This document shows, piece after piece, positions 35,004 through 42,383 of a DNA stretch of 63,970 nucleotides. Position 1 is the first letter of the stretch, and each line of letters begins with the position of its first letter. Origin of the DNA: CAYFXA01 sp964347135 (GTDB taxonomy: Bacteria; Patescibacteriota; Microgenomatia; PFEM01; JAHIFH01); the NCBI GenBank assembly GCA_964347135.1, contig CAYFXA010000003.1:1-63970 (forward strand). The letters are read 5' to 3'. The position numbers and the translations under genes are program-made. The notes under the pieces are model-generated. The model did not search any database. It was not told where the DNA came from and saw only the letters and a program-made list of their open reading frames with translations.

Positions 35004-35047
35004 GGGTCAGTACCTCCTGGTTTTTGTAATCCTTGAGATGCTGACCC
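35004..35047. repeat. Inverted repeat with 30 nt loop
   Basis: GGGTCAG (35004-35010) and CTGACCC (35041-35047) are perfect 7 bp arms; flanking AAA and a nearby ACTTT could extend them with a bulge. The loop includes CCTCCTGG. It may be a structured RNA element or a weak terminator; there is no T-run. Confidence 0.35.
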
Positions 35048-35094
35048 ACTTTGTGAGATTGTAAACTGGCACCCGTAAACAACGTAGGAATCGG

Positions 35095-35334
35095 TTATCC
35101 TTTGGTAGATTCACCTTTCTTCCCTAATCGAACGGATGTACCAGTCCAATAGGCAGGACTCCCTTGCCTATTGGTAACAGGAGAGCCTCCTATGTGAAGA
35201 CGTCCACATTCTCCACAAGGAAAGGCGTTAGTGGCAGAGGAACAACCAGTCTGAAGTAAAACGGGAGTGTTTATGTCAATTACGCCCCTGCAACCCTCCT
35301 CTTCACAACTCATCTCCTCTTGTGTATCGTTCAT
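35095..35334 (-). CDS. Small cysteine-containing protein, unknown
   Basis: A 79-residue protein with cysteines arranged as MSCEEEGC, TGCSS and FPCGECGRLH, possibly a small zinc ribbon; the C-terminus is basic. No family is recognised. The strong ribosome site GAGGAGGTTGTG right before ATG 35334 sets the start; an upstream in-frame start at 35391 lacks support. Confidence 0.6.
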   Translation of the reverse strand: MNDTQEEMSCEEEGCRGVIDINTPVLLQTGCSSATNAFPCGECGRLHIGGSPVTNRQGSPAYWTGTSVRLGKKGESTKG

Positions 35335-35374
35335 CACAACCTCCTCTTTCCCTCTCTTTCCTAAACTTAACCAC
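35303..35374 (-). CDS. Possible upstream leader ORF
   Basis: A 23-codon frame starting GTG at 35374 behind its own AAGGAGGG, highly charged, and ending TGA 32 nt inside the next gene in another frame. If translated, it would place ribosomes over the start of the small cysteine protein and could control it. The evidence is only the ribosome site and the arrangement. Confidence 0.25.
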   Translation of the reverse strand: MVKFRKERERGGCDERYTRGDEL

Positions 35375-35424
35375 GAACCCTCCTTAAACAAGTATCGATG
35401 AGCCTATATTCAATTGTGCTGGTA

Positions 35425-35452
35425 ATTATACCAAATTAGAAGCAAATTTCAA
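35425..35452 (-). promoter_or_regulatory. Promoter of the small cysteine-protein gene
   Basis: On the minus strand TTGAAA (35447-35452), a 16 bp spacer and TATAAT (35425-35430) preceded by TGG, making an extended -10. It leaves a leader of about 85-90 nt holding two strong ribosome sites. Confidence 0.55.
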
Positions 35453-35468
35453 TCTTATAGAATGCTAG

Positions 35469-35579
35469 CTCGCTAGATGGGACGATTTTCGAATTGTGGA
35501 GTGGGTGAGTTTGATTAAAAATCCCAAGGAAATGATGGTTAAAATAAATCAGGTATTAGCTCTTTGTGGACAAAATTAG
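35469..35579 (+). repeat. WDDFR intergenic repeat, copy 4
   Basis: Opens CTCGCTAGATGGGACGATTT; in frame LARWDDFRIVEWVSLIKNP and open for 36 codons ending ALCGQN, then stop. The LAxCG-like end loosely resembles the CLALAS end of copy 2, suggesting a shared ancestral reading frame. Confidence 0.6.
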
Positions 35580-35599
35580 AACCAGTTTAGCTTTAAAAT

Positions 35600-36469
35600 C
35601 TAACTTTTTCTGTGCTGAATTAAGGCTCCTGTAATTATCAGCAGTAAACCAATAAGCTGGGCAATAACTATTCTCTCATTAAGAAGGACAAATATATATA
35701 CCAATGAGGCAAACGGAGTTAAATACGCAAGACTCGCAACTCCTACGGTTTTTCCTAGATTAAGAGCCTTAAACCAGAGAAAATAAGCAATCGCTAGATT
35801 AAAGATGCCTAAAGATAAAATACCCCACAAACTGGTTTGTGTTGGCACAACTGGCTTACTTAAAAGTAACAAGGCGGGTATGGACAACAAAAACATCGTT
35901 GCAAAATAAACAAAATAACTAATGTTGATATCTTCTTTATTTTTCCTTCCTAAGTTAGAAAACAAACCCCAACATACTCCTGCAAAAAGGGCAAAACTTG
36001 CTCCTAACGGATTACTTATCCTGAATTCAGAAAAATCTCCTTTGGTGATAATTACTACTACGCCAATGAAACCAAGAAGAACGGCGAGCATTTTTTTGAC
36101 TGTCAATTTTTCATTAAATATTGGAATGGCAAAAACCACCACCATAATTGGCCAAATATAATTAAGCATCATTGCTTCGGATGCAGGAATCAATTTCAAA
36201 CTTAGCCAGTATGAAAAATAATAGAAAAATGCTGGGATTGCATACAAAGACAATTTGGCAAGCGATTTAGGTTTCAGTTTTCTAATAAGAGACAGTTTTT
36301 TAAGAAAAATAAGAAACACAAAATTAACAAGCGCAGCAATGAAGAAGATATAAAACTGAAGCTGGAAACTGTCCAAATCTTTTAAAGAAAGTTTACTAAC
36401 GGCAGCAAAAGACCCCCAAATTAAGACAACACCCAGAGTAAGTAAATAAGCCTTAATTCTGTCAGTCAT
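35600..36469 (-). CDS. EamA/DMT-family transporter
   Basis: A 289-residue membrane protein with ten hydrophobic helices formed by two EamA repeats (about 1-140 and 150-287). VLIWGSFAAVSKLSL at the start, and YIWPIMVVVFAI, resemble drug/metabolite exporters. The substrate is unknown. It is a single-gene unit. Confidence 0.88.
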   Translation of the reverse strand: MTDRIKAYLLTLGVVLIWGSFAAVSKLSLKDLDSFQLQFYIFFIAALVNFVFLIFLKKLSLIRKLKPKSLAKLSLYAIPAFFYYFSYWLSLKLIPASEAMMLNYIWPIMVVVFAIPIFNEKLTVKKMLAVLLGFIGVVVIITKGDFSEFRISNPLGASFALFAGVCWGLFSNLGRKNKEDINISYFVYFATMFLLSIPALLLLSKPVVPTQTSLWGILSLGIFNLAIAYFLWFKALNLGKTVGVASLAYLTPFASLVYIFVLLNERIVIAQLIGLLLIITGALIQHRKS

Positions 36470-36520
36470 ATCCCAATTCTACCATAACACCCCCCTCTAG
36501 CAAATATTACAAACCAAAAA

Positions 36521-36542
36521 AAAGCCCAGTAAATCGGGCTTT
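36521..36542 (-). terminator. Rho-independent terminator
   Basis: AAAGCCC (36521-36527) and GGGCTTT (36536-36542) around an 8 nt loop. On the minus strand the stem is followed by a run of eight T. It closes the unit of the 2'-5' RNA ligase-like gene and lies just beyond repeat copy 5. Confidence 0.75.
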
Positions 36543-36552
36543 CTATTCCTAG

Positions 36553-36660
36553 CTCGCCCTAGTTGATGATTTCCGAACTATGGAGTGGGCTCATCCTGGG
36601 GTGATTTATCAGAAGTCGGTGGAATTTTTACAGGTTTATGTTCATCGTGGGCGGAGTTAG
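36553..36660 (+). repeat. WDDFR intergenic repeat, copy 5
   Basis: Opens CTCGCCCTAGTTGATGATTT; in frame LALVDDFRTMEWAHPGVIYQ, 35 open codons then TAG. AGCTCGCCC at its start and GGGCG...GAGCT at its end (36650-36664) form an imperfect long hairpin, and GTTAGA-GCTAG-TCTAAC follows at its edge. It sits between a minus-strand gene and that gene's terminator. Confidence 0.65.
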
Positions 36661-36677
36661 AGCTAGTCTAACTGCCT

Positions 36678-37226
36678 TCAACCAAACCTAATCTTTGCGA
36701 ACTCTTTCCAAGTTCTAGAACTACCCCTCTGTTCGTAAAGATATATTGAATCAATCTCAAACTCTATTTTACCTCTAAATCTAGCAAGTTCTTTTTTAAT
36801 TTTAGGCAAAACCTCTTTGGGAACTTTCTCCGCTATGGTCATATGGGGCGTATATTCTGACGGCGTATATTTGTGTCCTTTAAAAACATTCTTGATTTTC
36901 CCTTTAAGGGCTTTAGTGGTTTTAACCAAAAACTTTTTCATTAAATCCGCCGAGCCTTCGTCTAGTCTAAAATAGACTACATTATTCCTCTTGTTTTCAA
37001 AGAAATCTACCGAATCACATTTCACTTTCGCTACTGGGGTTTTTGAAAAACTTTTTTTAAGAGTGTTTATTACTTCTTTTTGTGAACTAGTAATTAAAAA
37101 AGGAGGATATATTGTGATATGCGGGGGAATCGCGTATCCCGTATATTTTGCATATTTCTCCCTATATTTATCAACAAAATCGCAGACTTTTCTTGGAGGA
37201 ACAACAATTACCAAATACCAGTTCAT
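36678..37226 (-). CDS. 2'-5' RNA ligase / cyclic phosphodiesterase-like protein
   Basis: A 182-residue two-lobed protein of the 2H phosphoesterase superfamily. The two catalytic HxT motifs are PHITIYPP (about 35-42) and PHMTIAEK (about 131-138). Members act on 2',3'-cyclic phosphates or 2'-5' RNA bonds; the true substrate is unknown. It is a single-gene unit ended by the terminator at 36521-36542. Confidence 0.85.
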   Translation of the reverse strand: MNWYLVIVVPPRKVCDFVDKYREKYAKYTGYAIPPHITIYPPFLITSSQKEVINTLKKSFSKTPVAKVKCDSVDFFENKRNNVVYFRLDEGSADLMKKFLVKTTKALKGKIKNVFKGHKYTPSEYTPHMTIAEKVPKEVLPKIKKELARFRGKIEFEIDSIYLYEQRGSSRTWKEFAKIRFG

Positions 37227-37271
37227 AACCCAATTCTACCAAAACATCCTTCCTGGGGAAATTAAAAGCCA

Positions 37272-37295
37272 AAAAGCCCTCTGTTTCGGGCTTTT
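37272..37295 (-). terminator. Rho-independent terminator
   Basis: AAAAGCCC (37272-37279) and GGGCTTTT (37288-37295) with an 8 nt loop; on the minus strand a T-run follows. It ends the transcript of the small gene at 37527-37760 after repeat copy 6. Confidence 0.7.
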
Positions 37296-37384
37296 ATATT
37301 CTTAGCTCCCCCTAAAGAACTTATTCTGCAACCAAGAGATAGAGTTTGACTTTACCTTTTCTGAGGTTAAAACAAACTTTGGTT

Positions 37385-37435
37385 TGTTGGGATAATTTTC
37401 GGACCTGCTTATTTATTGGGATGAGTATGGAAGAT
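37385..37435 (+). repeat. WDDFR intergenic repeat, copy 6
   Basis: The most diverged copy: TGTTGGGATAATTTTCGGAC, read in frame as CWDNFRTC. As with copy 5, a terminator with a GCCC/GGGC stem lies on its left side and a TTCTTAGCTCCCCCTA stretch resembles the copy 5 entry sequence. Confidence 0.45.
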
Positions 37436-37526
37436 GTTCTGGTAACAAACAAAAAGTCTCGCTTTATTGGTAGGCTAATGCCAAAAGCACAACAAAACGA
37501 GACTTGTATTGGGGGATCCAGGCAAG

Positions 37527-37760
37527 CTATCTGAGGAGATAGAGTTTATTGGCACCGGCCAGAATAGTCTCGCCCTCGGCGACATCTACTTCTGAGCCTT
37601 TCTGGTGGATTGACTCAACCTTGACCATTACACCAGTTGTTCCAGGATCTCTATCTAGTTGTACTGCGGCTTCAATATGGTGGTCGCCTTGACCAGCCTT
37701 ATACTGAACCCTTTGTCCTTTCCTCAACTTGCTTAATCCCTCATAACCTATGCGTTCCAT
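37527..37760 (-). CDS. Small protein, possibly half of a cold-shock domain
   Basis: A 77-residue protein. GYEGLSKLRKGQRVQYKAGQ followed by AAVQL resembles the C-terminal half of cold-shock proteins (DGYxxLxEGQxVxF...G..AANV), but the RNP-bearing first half is missing and residues 38-77 are new. It may be a diverged nucleic-acid-binding protein or a relic. The promoter and the AAGGAGCT ribosome site are good, so it is probably expressed. Confidence 0.6.
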   Translation of the reverse strand: MERIGYEGLSKLRKGQRVQYKAGQGDHHIEAAVQLDRDPGTTGVMVKVESIHQKGSEVDVAEGETILAGANKLYLLR

Positions 37761-37762
37761 GA

Positions 37763-37786
37763 TTAGCTCCTTCCTTTAAGGACTAA
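37763..37786 (-). promoter_or_regulatory. Leader hairpin covering a ribosome site
   Basis: In the leader of the small gene, TTAGTCCTT can pair with AAGGAGCTAA (one bulge) across AAAGG. The 3' arm contains the AAGGAG ribosome site, so the fold would hide it. A temperature- or protein-dependent switch is possible but unproven. Confidence 0.35.
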
Positions 37787-37809
37787 TAGAAACACAGGTT
37801 GATGAGGGT

Positions 37810-37838
37810 ATTATAAATTATATGTGATGAATAGTCAA
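37810..37838 (-). promoter_or_regulatory. Strong promoter of the small gene
   Basis: On the minus strand TTGACT (37833-37838), 17 bp, then a perfect TATAAT (37810-37815). A second TATAAT-like box lies just upstream. The leader is about 40 nt. Confidence 0.7.
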
Positions 37839-37854
37839 ACTATAGGATACATTG

Positions 37855-37926
37855 CTCCGCGGGTAGGATTCGAACCTACAACCAACTGCTTAACAGGCAG
37901 CCGCTCTACCATTGAGCTACCGCGGA
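37855..37926 (-). tRNA. tRNA-Asn (GTT)
   Basis: A 72 nt cloverleaf with acceptor TCCGCGG/CCGCGGA, D-arm GCTCAATGGTAGAGC, anticodon loop CTGTTAA (anticodon GTT) and T-loop TTCGAAT. CCA is not encoded. It lies 32 nt downstream of the rpoD stop. Confidence 0.95.
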
Positions 37927-37958
37927 ATGGTGGCTTTATTTTACCAAATTTGAGCTAT

Positions 37959-39047
37959 TTATTCTAGATAATCCTGGAGTTTTTTTCTTCTTGAAGGATG
38001 CTTAAGTTTTCTCAATGCTTTAGCCTCAATCTGCCTAATTCTTTCCCGAGTAACGCCAAATTCCTTGCCTACTTCTTCCAAAGTCATCGGTTGGTAACCA
38101 TCCAAACCAAATCTCATTTTAAGAACTCTGGCTTCTCGGTCCGACAAACTCTCCAAAACTTCCTCAATGTTTTCCTTTAAGAGCTGCTTTGATGCTTGGT
38201 CAACTGGCGAGGGCTGAGTCTCATCTGGAATAAAGTCTCCTAAAAGAGAGTCTTCTTCATCACCAACAGGTTTTTCCAAAGAAGTCGTGTCTTGAGCAAT
38301 TTTGAAAATTTCTCTAACTCGATCGGGGTCAAGTTCCATCTCCTTACCAATTTCCTCAGCCGTTGGTTCTCTGCCTAGTTGCTGGGCTAGTTTCCTTGAA
38401 GTCCGAATGAGCTTGTTAATCGTTTCCACCATGTGAACCGGAATCCTGATAGTTCTTGCCTGGTCAGCAATGGCTCGAGTAATTGCCTGCCTTATCCACC
38501 AGGTGGCGTAGGTAGAGAATTTATAACCTCTGCGCCAATCATATTTTTCCACTGCCCGCATTAATCCCTGATTACCCTCTTGAATCAAATCCAAAAAACT
38601 CATTCCCCGACCCGCATATTTTTTGGCAATGGAAACAACTAGTCTCAAATTAGACTGAATCAGTCTCTTTTTCGCGGCTCGACTGCCTTTTTCCACTCCT
38701 TGGGCAAGGTCAATCTCTTGTTCAGCGGTTAGCAAAGGAATCCTGCCAATTTCTTTCAGATACATTCGGACCGGGTCAGTTAGGGTTTTGTCTTCTAAAG
38801 TTGCTAAAACCTCAAGCTCTTTAGCCAATTCCGTTGTTGCCTTCTCATCCTCAGCCATTTCCTCTTCGGTCACGGATTCAAAAACATCCACGCCTTCGGC
38901 TAAAAACTTAGTATAAAGGTCATCTAATTCCTCAACCCTTTCCTCCGCATCGGGAAAAAGCTTAAGAATCTCCTCTTGGGTAATAAAACCCTGTTTTTTT
39001 CCTTTATCAATAATTTTGTTGATATTAATTTTCTTCTTTTTTGCCAT
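37959..39047 (-). CDS. rpoD: Primary RNA polymerase sigma factor
   Basis: A 362-residue sigma-70 factor: a short region 1.1-like start, region 1.2 (DPVRMYLKEIGRIPLLTAEQE), region 2 (NLRLVVSIAKKYAGRGMSFL, then KFSTYATWWIRQAITRAI), region 3 and region 4 with the helix-turn-helix TLEEVGKEFGVTRERIRQIE. It recognises -35/-10 promoters of the TTGACA/TATAAT type abundant in this window. It follows dnaG by 24 bp, as in the classical macromolecular synthesis operon. Confidence 0.97.
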   Translation of the reverse strand: MAKKKKININKIIDKGKKQGFITQEEILKLFPDAEERVEELDDLYTKFLAEGVDVFESVTEEEMAEDEKATTELAKELEVLATLEDKTLTDPVRMYLKEIGRIPLLTAEQEIDLAQGVEKGSRAAKKRLIQSNLRLVVSIAKKYAGRGMSFLDLIQEGNQGLMRAVEKYDWRRGYKFSTYATWWIRQAITRAIADQARTIRIPVHMVETINKLIRTSRKLAQQLGREPTAEEIGKEMELDPDRVREIFKIAQDTTSLEKPVGDEEDSLLGDFIPDETQPSPVDQASKQLLKENIEEVLESLSDREARVLKMRFGLDGYQPMTLEEVGKEFGVTRERIRQIEAKALRKLKHPSRRKKLQDYLE

Positions 39048-39071
39048 CTTTATTTCTCTACCAATATTATA

Positions 39072-40871
39072 CTACGTCTCAAGTTCAGAGAGCTCAACAG
39101 ATAAATCTCGAAACTGTTCGTGCAATTTCTTTAACTTCTCTTTTTCCCTTTTGGTTGGCTTTTCCACTTTTTCCAACTCACCTATTTGATTACCAATTTC
39201 TTTAAGCGCTTCTCTTAAGTTTAACCTCCTTAAGTCTCGTTTTGTTCTAAGGAGTTCTTTTCTGAACTTTTCTTCACTTTCAATTAAATCAGCTATCTCT
39301 AATAAATAAAGCTTGTCAAAAGCTTCTTTTAATTCAGCTGGCAGCATTTTGGCAAGGCGCTGGCTATCAAGGGTTTTGTAACGCTTAAAATATTTGCCTA
39401 AAGCCTCAACAATATTTTGAAAGCGTGGTGTTTTAATCAGTTTTTGAACTTCTTTTTTCCTTAACATTTGCCAATTTTCTGATTGAAAAGCCAGAGCTAA
39501 GAGGTGCTCTTCCAAAACCTCTCTTCGACTCATTTTTTCAACTTTCTCGTAATCCTTTCTTTCTAAGGGTGTCTTGGCACTTTCTTCACTAATAAACTTA
39601 GCTACTTCAGCTGCGACTGCTTCCTCTTCAACCCGAAGTTTGTCAGCCAATTGACGCACGTAATGAGCCTGAACAACCTTATTACTAATCTTGGCAAGAA
39701 TTGGGGTTAATTCTAAACTAATCTTCCGCTTGCCATCAATGGTTCGGGCATCAAACCGAGAAAAAGCCGAATCAAGAAAATAATCATAAATGGGCACGGC
39801 TTGTTTAACCTGCTGGCGCCAAAGCTTGGGTGTTTTCTGAGCAACTTCATCAGGATCTTTGCCTCCTTTTACCTCAATCACATTAATCGCCATGCCCGCA
39901 GCATCAGCCAGTTCAATCCCTCTTCGCGCTGCCTGGTCACCAGCAACATCCTGGTCCAAAGCTAAAATAATATTTTGGGTAAAGCGACTTAACAAATCGA
40001 CTTGACCTTGAGTTAAGGCTGTGCCCTTAAGAGCAACCACATTACCCACCCCTGCCTGAATCGAAGAAATAGCATCCAATTCTCCCTCAACAACAATGGC
40101 TCGGTCAGCTTTTTTAATTGCTTTTTTAGTTTCCACCAAGCCATAAAGCAAATCAGACTTATGATAAACCAAGGTTTCTGGGGTATTAATGTATTTAGCT
40201 TCTTCCTGCTTAGGATCAAGAGTCCTTCCAGCAAAACCAACAACATTATTCCGACGGTCGCGCAAAGTAAACATCAGGCGACCCCGAAAACGATCATAAT
40301 AACCCCGCCTTTTCTCACTCTTAATCACCAACCCCGCCCTTTCCAAATCTTCTTTTCTGTATCTTTTTTTCTTAACCAAATAATCTTGCAAAGCTTCCCA
40401 TAAATTAGGCGAGTAACCAAGTTTAAAGTTTGCTAAAGATTCCCGACTGATCCCCCGCCCAAGAATATAATTAAGGGCTTTTCTGCCAACCGGATGTTTG
40501 GTTAAAAGATAATGGTAATACTCACTAGCTAAATGATTAATCTCATAAAGGCGTTGTTTTTGCCTCTCGCTTTCAGAAGGCCGATAGCGCCGAAGTTTAA
40601 TACCAGCCCGTTTAGCTAAGGTTTGTAAAGCCTCGCCAAACTCCATGTTTTCCGTGAGCATGGTGAACTTAAAAATATCGCCACCCTCCCCACAGCCAAA
40701 GCACTTAAAAATCTGGCGTTCGGGAGAAACAATAAAAGAAGGAATTTTCTCGGAATGAAAGGGACAAAGAGCCTTGAAATTACGCCCGGTTTTCTTTAGA
40801 GGAACGGATTCATTAATCAATTCAACGATATCAATCTTTCGTCTGATTTCTTCTAATCGGTCTTCGGCCAT
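39072..40871 (-). CDS. dnaG: DNA primase
   Basis: A 599-residue bacterial primase. The N-terminal zinc finger (CPFHSEKIPSF... CFGCGEGGDIFKF, about 36-68) is followed by the catalytic core with the Toprim motifs VVEGELDAIS and LALDQDVAGDQAA, then a helical C-terminal helicase-binding region. It makes RNA primers at the fork. It precedes rpoD in the same operon; a second, archaeal-type primase-like gene occurs at 13546. Confidence 0.97.
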   Translation of the reverse strand: MAEDRLEEIRRKIDIVELINESVPLKKTGRNFKALCPFHSEKIPSFIVSPERQIFKCFGCGEGGDIFKFTMLTENMEFGEALQTLAKRAGIKLRRYRPSESERQKQRLYEINHLASEYYHYLLTKHPVGRKALNYILGRGISRESLANFKLGYSPNLWEALQDYLVKKKRYRKEDLERAGLVIKSEKRRGYYDRFRGRLMFTLRDRRNNVVGFAGRTLDPKQEEAKYINTPETLVYHKSDLLYGLVETKKAIKKADRAIVVEGELDAISSIQAGVGNVVALKGTALTQGQVDLLSRFTQNIILALDQDVAGDQAARRGIELADAAGMAINVIEVKGGKDPDEVAQKTPKLWRQQVKQAVPIYDYFLDSAFSRFDARTIDGKRKISLELTPILAKISNKVVQAHYVRQLADKLRVEEEAVAAEVAKFISEESAKTPLERKDYEKVEKMSRREVLEEHLLALAFQSENWQMLRKKEVQKLIKTPRFQNIVEALGKYFKRYKTLDSQRLAKMLPAELKEAFDKLYLLEIADLIESEEKFRKELLRTKRDLRRLNLREALKEIGNQIGELEKVEKPTKREKEKLKKLHEQFRDLSVELSELET

Positions 40872-40880
40872 AATAATTCC

Positions 40881-40902
40881 CGCAAAATTAACGCAAAATT
40901 AA
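40881..40902. repeat. Tandem 11 bp repeat before dnaG
   Basis: CGCAAAATTAA occurs twice head to tail (40881-40891 and 40892-40902) with a partial third unit, in the 38 bp gap between the nitrilase-like gene and dnaG. Its meaning is unknown; it could be a regulator or ribosome-leader element. Confidence 0.5.
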
Positions 40903-40909
40903 CGCATTA

Positions 40910-41638
40910 TTAAAATTTGGGGACAACCTTTGAAACAAATTCTTTTTTCCTATATTTCCTTAGCAAATCCAAATCAATCTCCGCCTGAATTATGCCTCCA
41001 TTTTTGCTCATGGCAAGAACTTTACCTTCAAAGTTGATTACATCCAAAAGAGATGATTGTCCTATCGCACCTGTTGCCCCAATTAAATAAGCTTTGTTGA
41101 GCATGGCTATGGCCCTATCTAATAAAAGCCAATGTTCACAAAACTTCCCAAATTTTGGATCATCTAAGCCATAACCTCGAGAATTAATAATAATCTCAGC
41201 ATCAAAAGGCTGTTTAAAAGACCATTGGTCTCGGCAGACGACGAGCCCCATTGTTCCGAACTCCGTTTTGATCCCTTTTTTAGAGAATTTTCCAGGAGAA
41301 ATACCTGCTTTCTCTTCAAAACTTGCGAGTTTCACTTTTCTTTGCTTCCCCACTATTTTTCCCTTTTTATCAATAAGGATGCTGGTGACGTACTTTCGCC
41401 CCCGGATTTTCTCAACCATGCCAAAAACTAAATTAAGAGCCTTCTTTTTTACATAATCTTGAAGAAAAAGAAAAGAATCATCAGTAAATTCTACTCCTGA
41501 ATAAAGATTCTCTCCATCCAAAAAATATTCAGGAAAACAAATTAAGGAATTGGTTTTGAGACCTTTAAAAGAACCAAAAAGTTTTTCCAATTGCTTTCTT
41601 GATTTTTGGGTTTTACAGGAAATAGCGTAGACTTTCAT
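40910..41638 (-). CDS. Carbon-nitrogen hydrolase (nitrilase superfamily)
   Basis: A 242-residue amidase-like enzyme with the Glu-Lys-Cys triad: FPEYF (E37), RKVKLASFE (K103) and VVCRDQW (C135). It lacks extra domains and is a little short. The substrate, a small amide or nitrile, is unknown. It starts 7 nt after the 3' end of tRNA-Ser(GGA) and has no Shine-Dalgarno sequence, so its mRNA may be created by tRNA processing. Confidence 0.82.
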   Translation of the reverse strand: MKVYAISCKTQKSRKQLEKLFGSFKGLKTNSLICFPEYFLDGENLYSGVEFTDDSFLFLQDYVKKKALNLVFGMVEKIRGRKYVTSILIDKKGKIVGKQRKVKLASFEEKAGISPGKFSKKGIKTEFGTMGLVVCRDQWSFKQPFDAEIIINSRGYGLDDPKFGKFCEHWLLLDRAIAMLNKAYLIGATGAIGQSSLLDVINFEGKVLAMSKNGGIIQAEIDLDLLRKYRKKEFVSKVVPKF

Positions 41639-41645
41639 TTCTTAG

Positions 41646-41732
41646 CGGAGAGGGTGGGATTCGAACCCACGATAGCCTTTCGACTATACACGCTTTCCAA
41701 GCGTGGGCATTAAACCACTCTGCCACCTCTCC
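41646..41732 (-). tRNA. tRNA-Ser (GGA)
   Basis: An 87 nt class II tRNA with acceptor GGAGAGG/CCTCTCC, anticodon loop TTGGAAA (GGA), a long variable arm and T-loop TTCGAAT. Its first G is also the last base of the NUDIX stop codon. Confidence 0.95.
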
Positions 41733-42211
41733 TAAAATAACTTTTGTTGTTTTTCTGTTTCCTCTAAAATCCCTTTTGCCTTTTTTAAGGCTTTCTTTTC
41801 TGAATCAAAAGTTAACCGTTCGTAAGCCTCTTTAAAAGAAAGCCATTTAATTGCCGCGATTTTTTCCGCGTCTTCCTTTTTCTTTCCCTTCCCCTGATAT
41901 TCCATTAAAAATAAGGCAATTGTTTTAAAAATTCTGTTTTTGTTTTCGTCGTAGAAAAAGACTCTTAGGCTATCAACCTTTTCAACGACGTTTGCCTTGA
42001 TTCCTGTTTCTTCTTCTACTTCCCTTTTTGCTGTTTCTGTTGATTGCTCTCCTTCCTCAACCCAACCCTTGGGAAATTGCCAACGACCTTTACTCCAATG
42101 TCCGCCTCCTTCTGGTTGAATAATTAACCATAGAATTTCACCATTCTCCTTTTTAAAAACCACCCCACCAGCAGAATATTCCTTTTTAACTGGCTTTTTC
42201 TTTTTAGCCAT
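41732..42211 (-). CDS. NUDIX hydrolase
   Basis: About 159 residues with a complete Nudix box (residues 49-71: G, x5, E, x7, REVEEETG) that binds divalent metal for pyrophosphate cleavage, and a preceding HWSKGRWQFPKG strand. The substrate is unknown; related proteins clean up dNTPs or diadenosine polyphosphates. ATG 42211 is chosen because any longer frame would translate through tRNA-Arg, whose 3' end is 1 nt upstream. Confidence 0.9.
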   Translation of the reverse strand: MAKKKKPVKKEYSAGGVVFKKENGEILWLIIQPEGGGHWSKGRWQFPKGWVEEGEQSTETAKREVEEETGIKANVVEKVDSLRVFFYDENKNRIFKTIALFLMEYQGKGKKKEDAEKIAAIKWLSFKEAYERLTFDSEKKALKKAKGILEETEKQQKLF

Positions 42212-42212
42212 G

Positions 42213-42285
42213 CGTCCCTGAGAGGATTCGAACCTCCGACCCTCAGTTTCGGAAACTGATACTCTATCCACTGAGCTACAGGGAC
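42213..42285 (-). tRNA. tRNA-Arg (CCG)
   Basis: A 73 nt cloverleaf with acceptor GTCCCTG/CAGGGAC, anticodon loop TTCCGAA (CCG) and T-loop TTCGAAT. It ends 1 nt before the NUDIX start codon. CCA is not encoded. Confidence 0.95.
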
Positions 42286-42291
42286 TCAGGG

Positions 42292-42378
42292 CGGTGGGAG
42301 AGGGATTCGAACCCCCGTAAGACTTTCATCTCGCTTGGTTTTCGAAACCAGCCCGTTAAACCACTCCGGCATCCCACC
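42292..42378 (-). tRNA. tRNA-Ser (CGA)
   Basis: An 87 nt class II tRNA with acceptor GGTGGGA/TCCCACC, anticodon loop TTCGAAA (CGA), a long variable arm and T-loop TTCGAAT. The outermost anticodon-stem pair looks mismatched (C-A). Confidence 0.93.
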
Positions 42379-42383
42379 AATAG

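Larger units (their letters stand above)
34700..35094. other. Intergenic region with repeat and stem-loop
   Basis: About 395 bp without a gene. It contains repeat copy 3 (34835-34960) and a long-loop inverted repeat (35004-35047). Nothing else is recognised. Confidence 0.5.
37227..37526. other. Intergenic region with terminator and repeat
   Basis: About 300 bp without a gene: a minus-strand terminator (37272-37295) and repeat copy 6 (37385-37435). A 62-codon plus-strand frame (37346-37534) covers the repeat but has no ribosome site. Confidence 0.5.

Noticed and set aside
36545..36675. Integron attC site
   Set aside because: There is a long imperfect palindrome and a GTCTAAC that fits RYYYAAC, but the matching GTTRRRY core is imperfect and in the wrong order, and no integrase is visible.
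42212..42271. N-terminal extension of the NUDIX protein
   Set aside because: It is the translation of tRNA-Arg(CCG) and so not coding.
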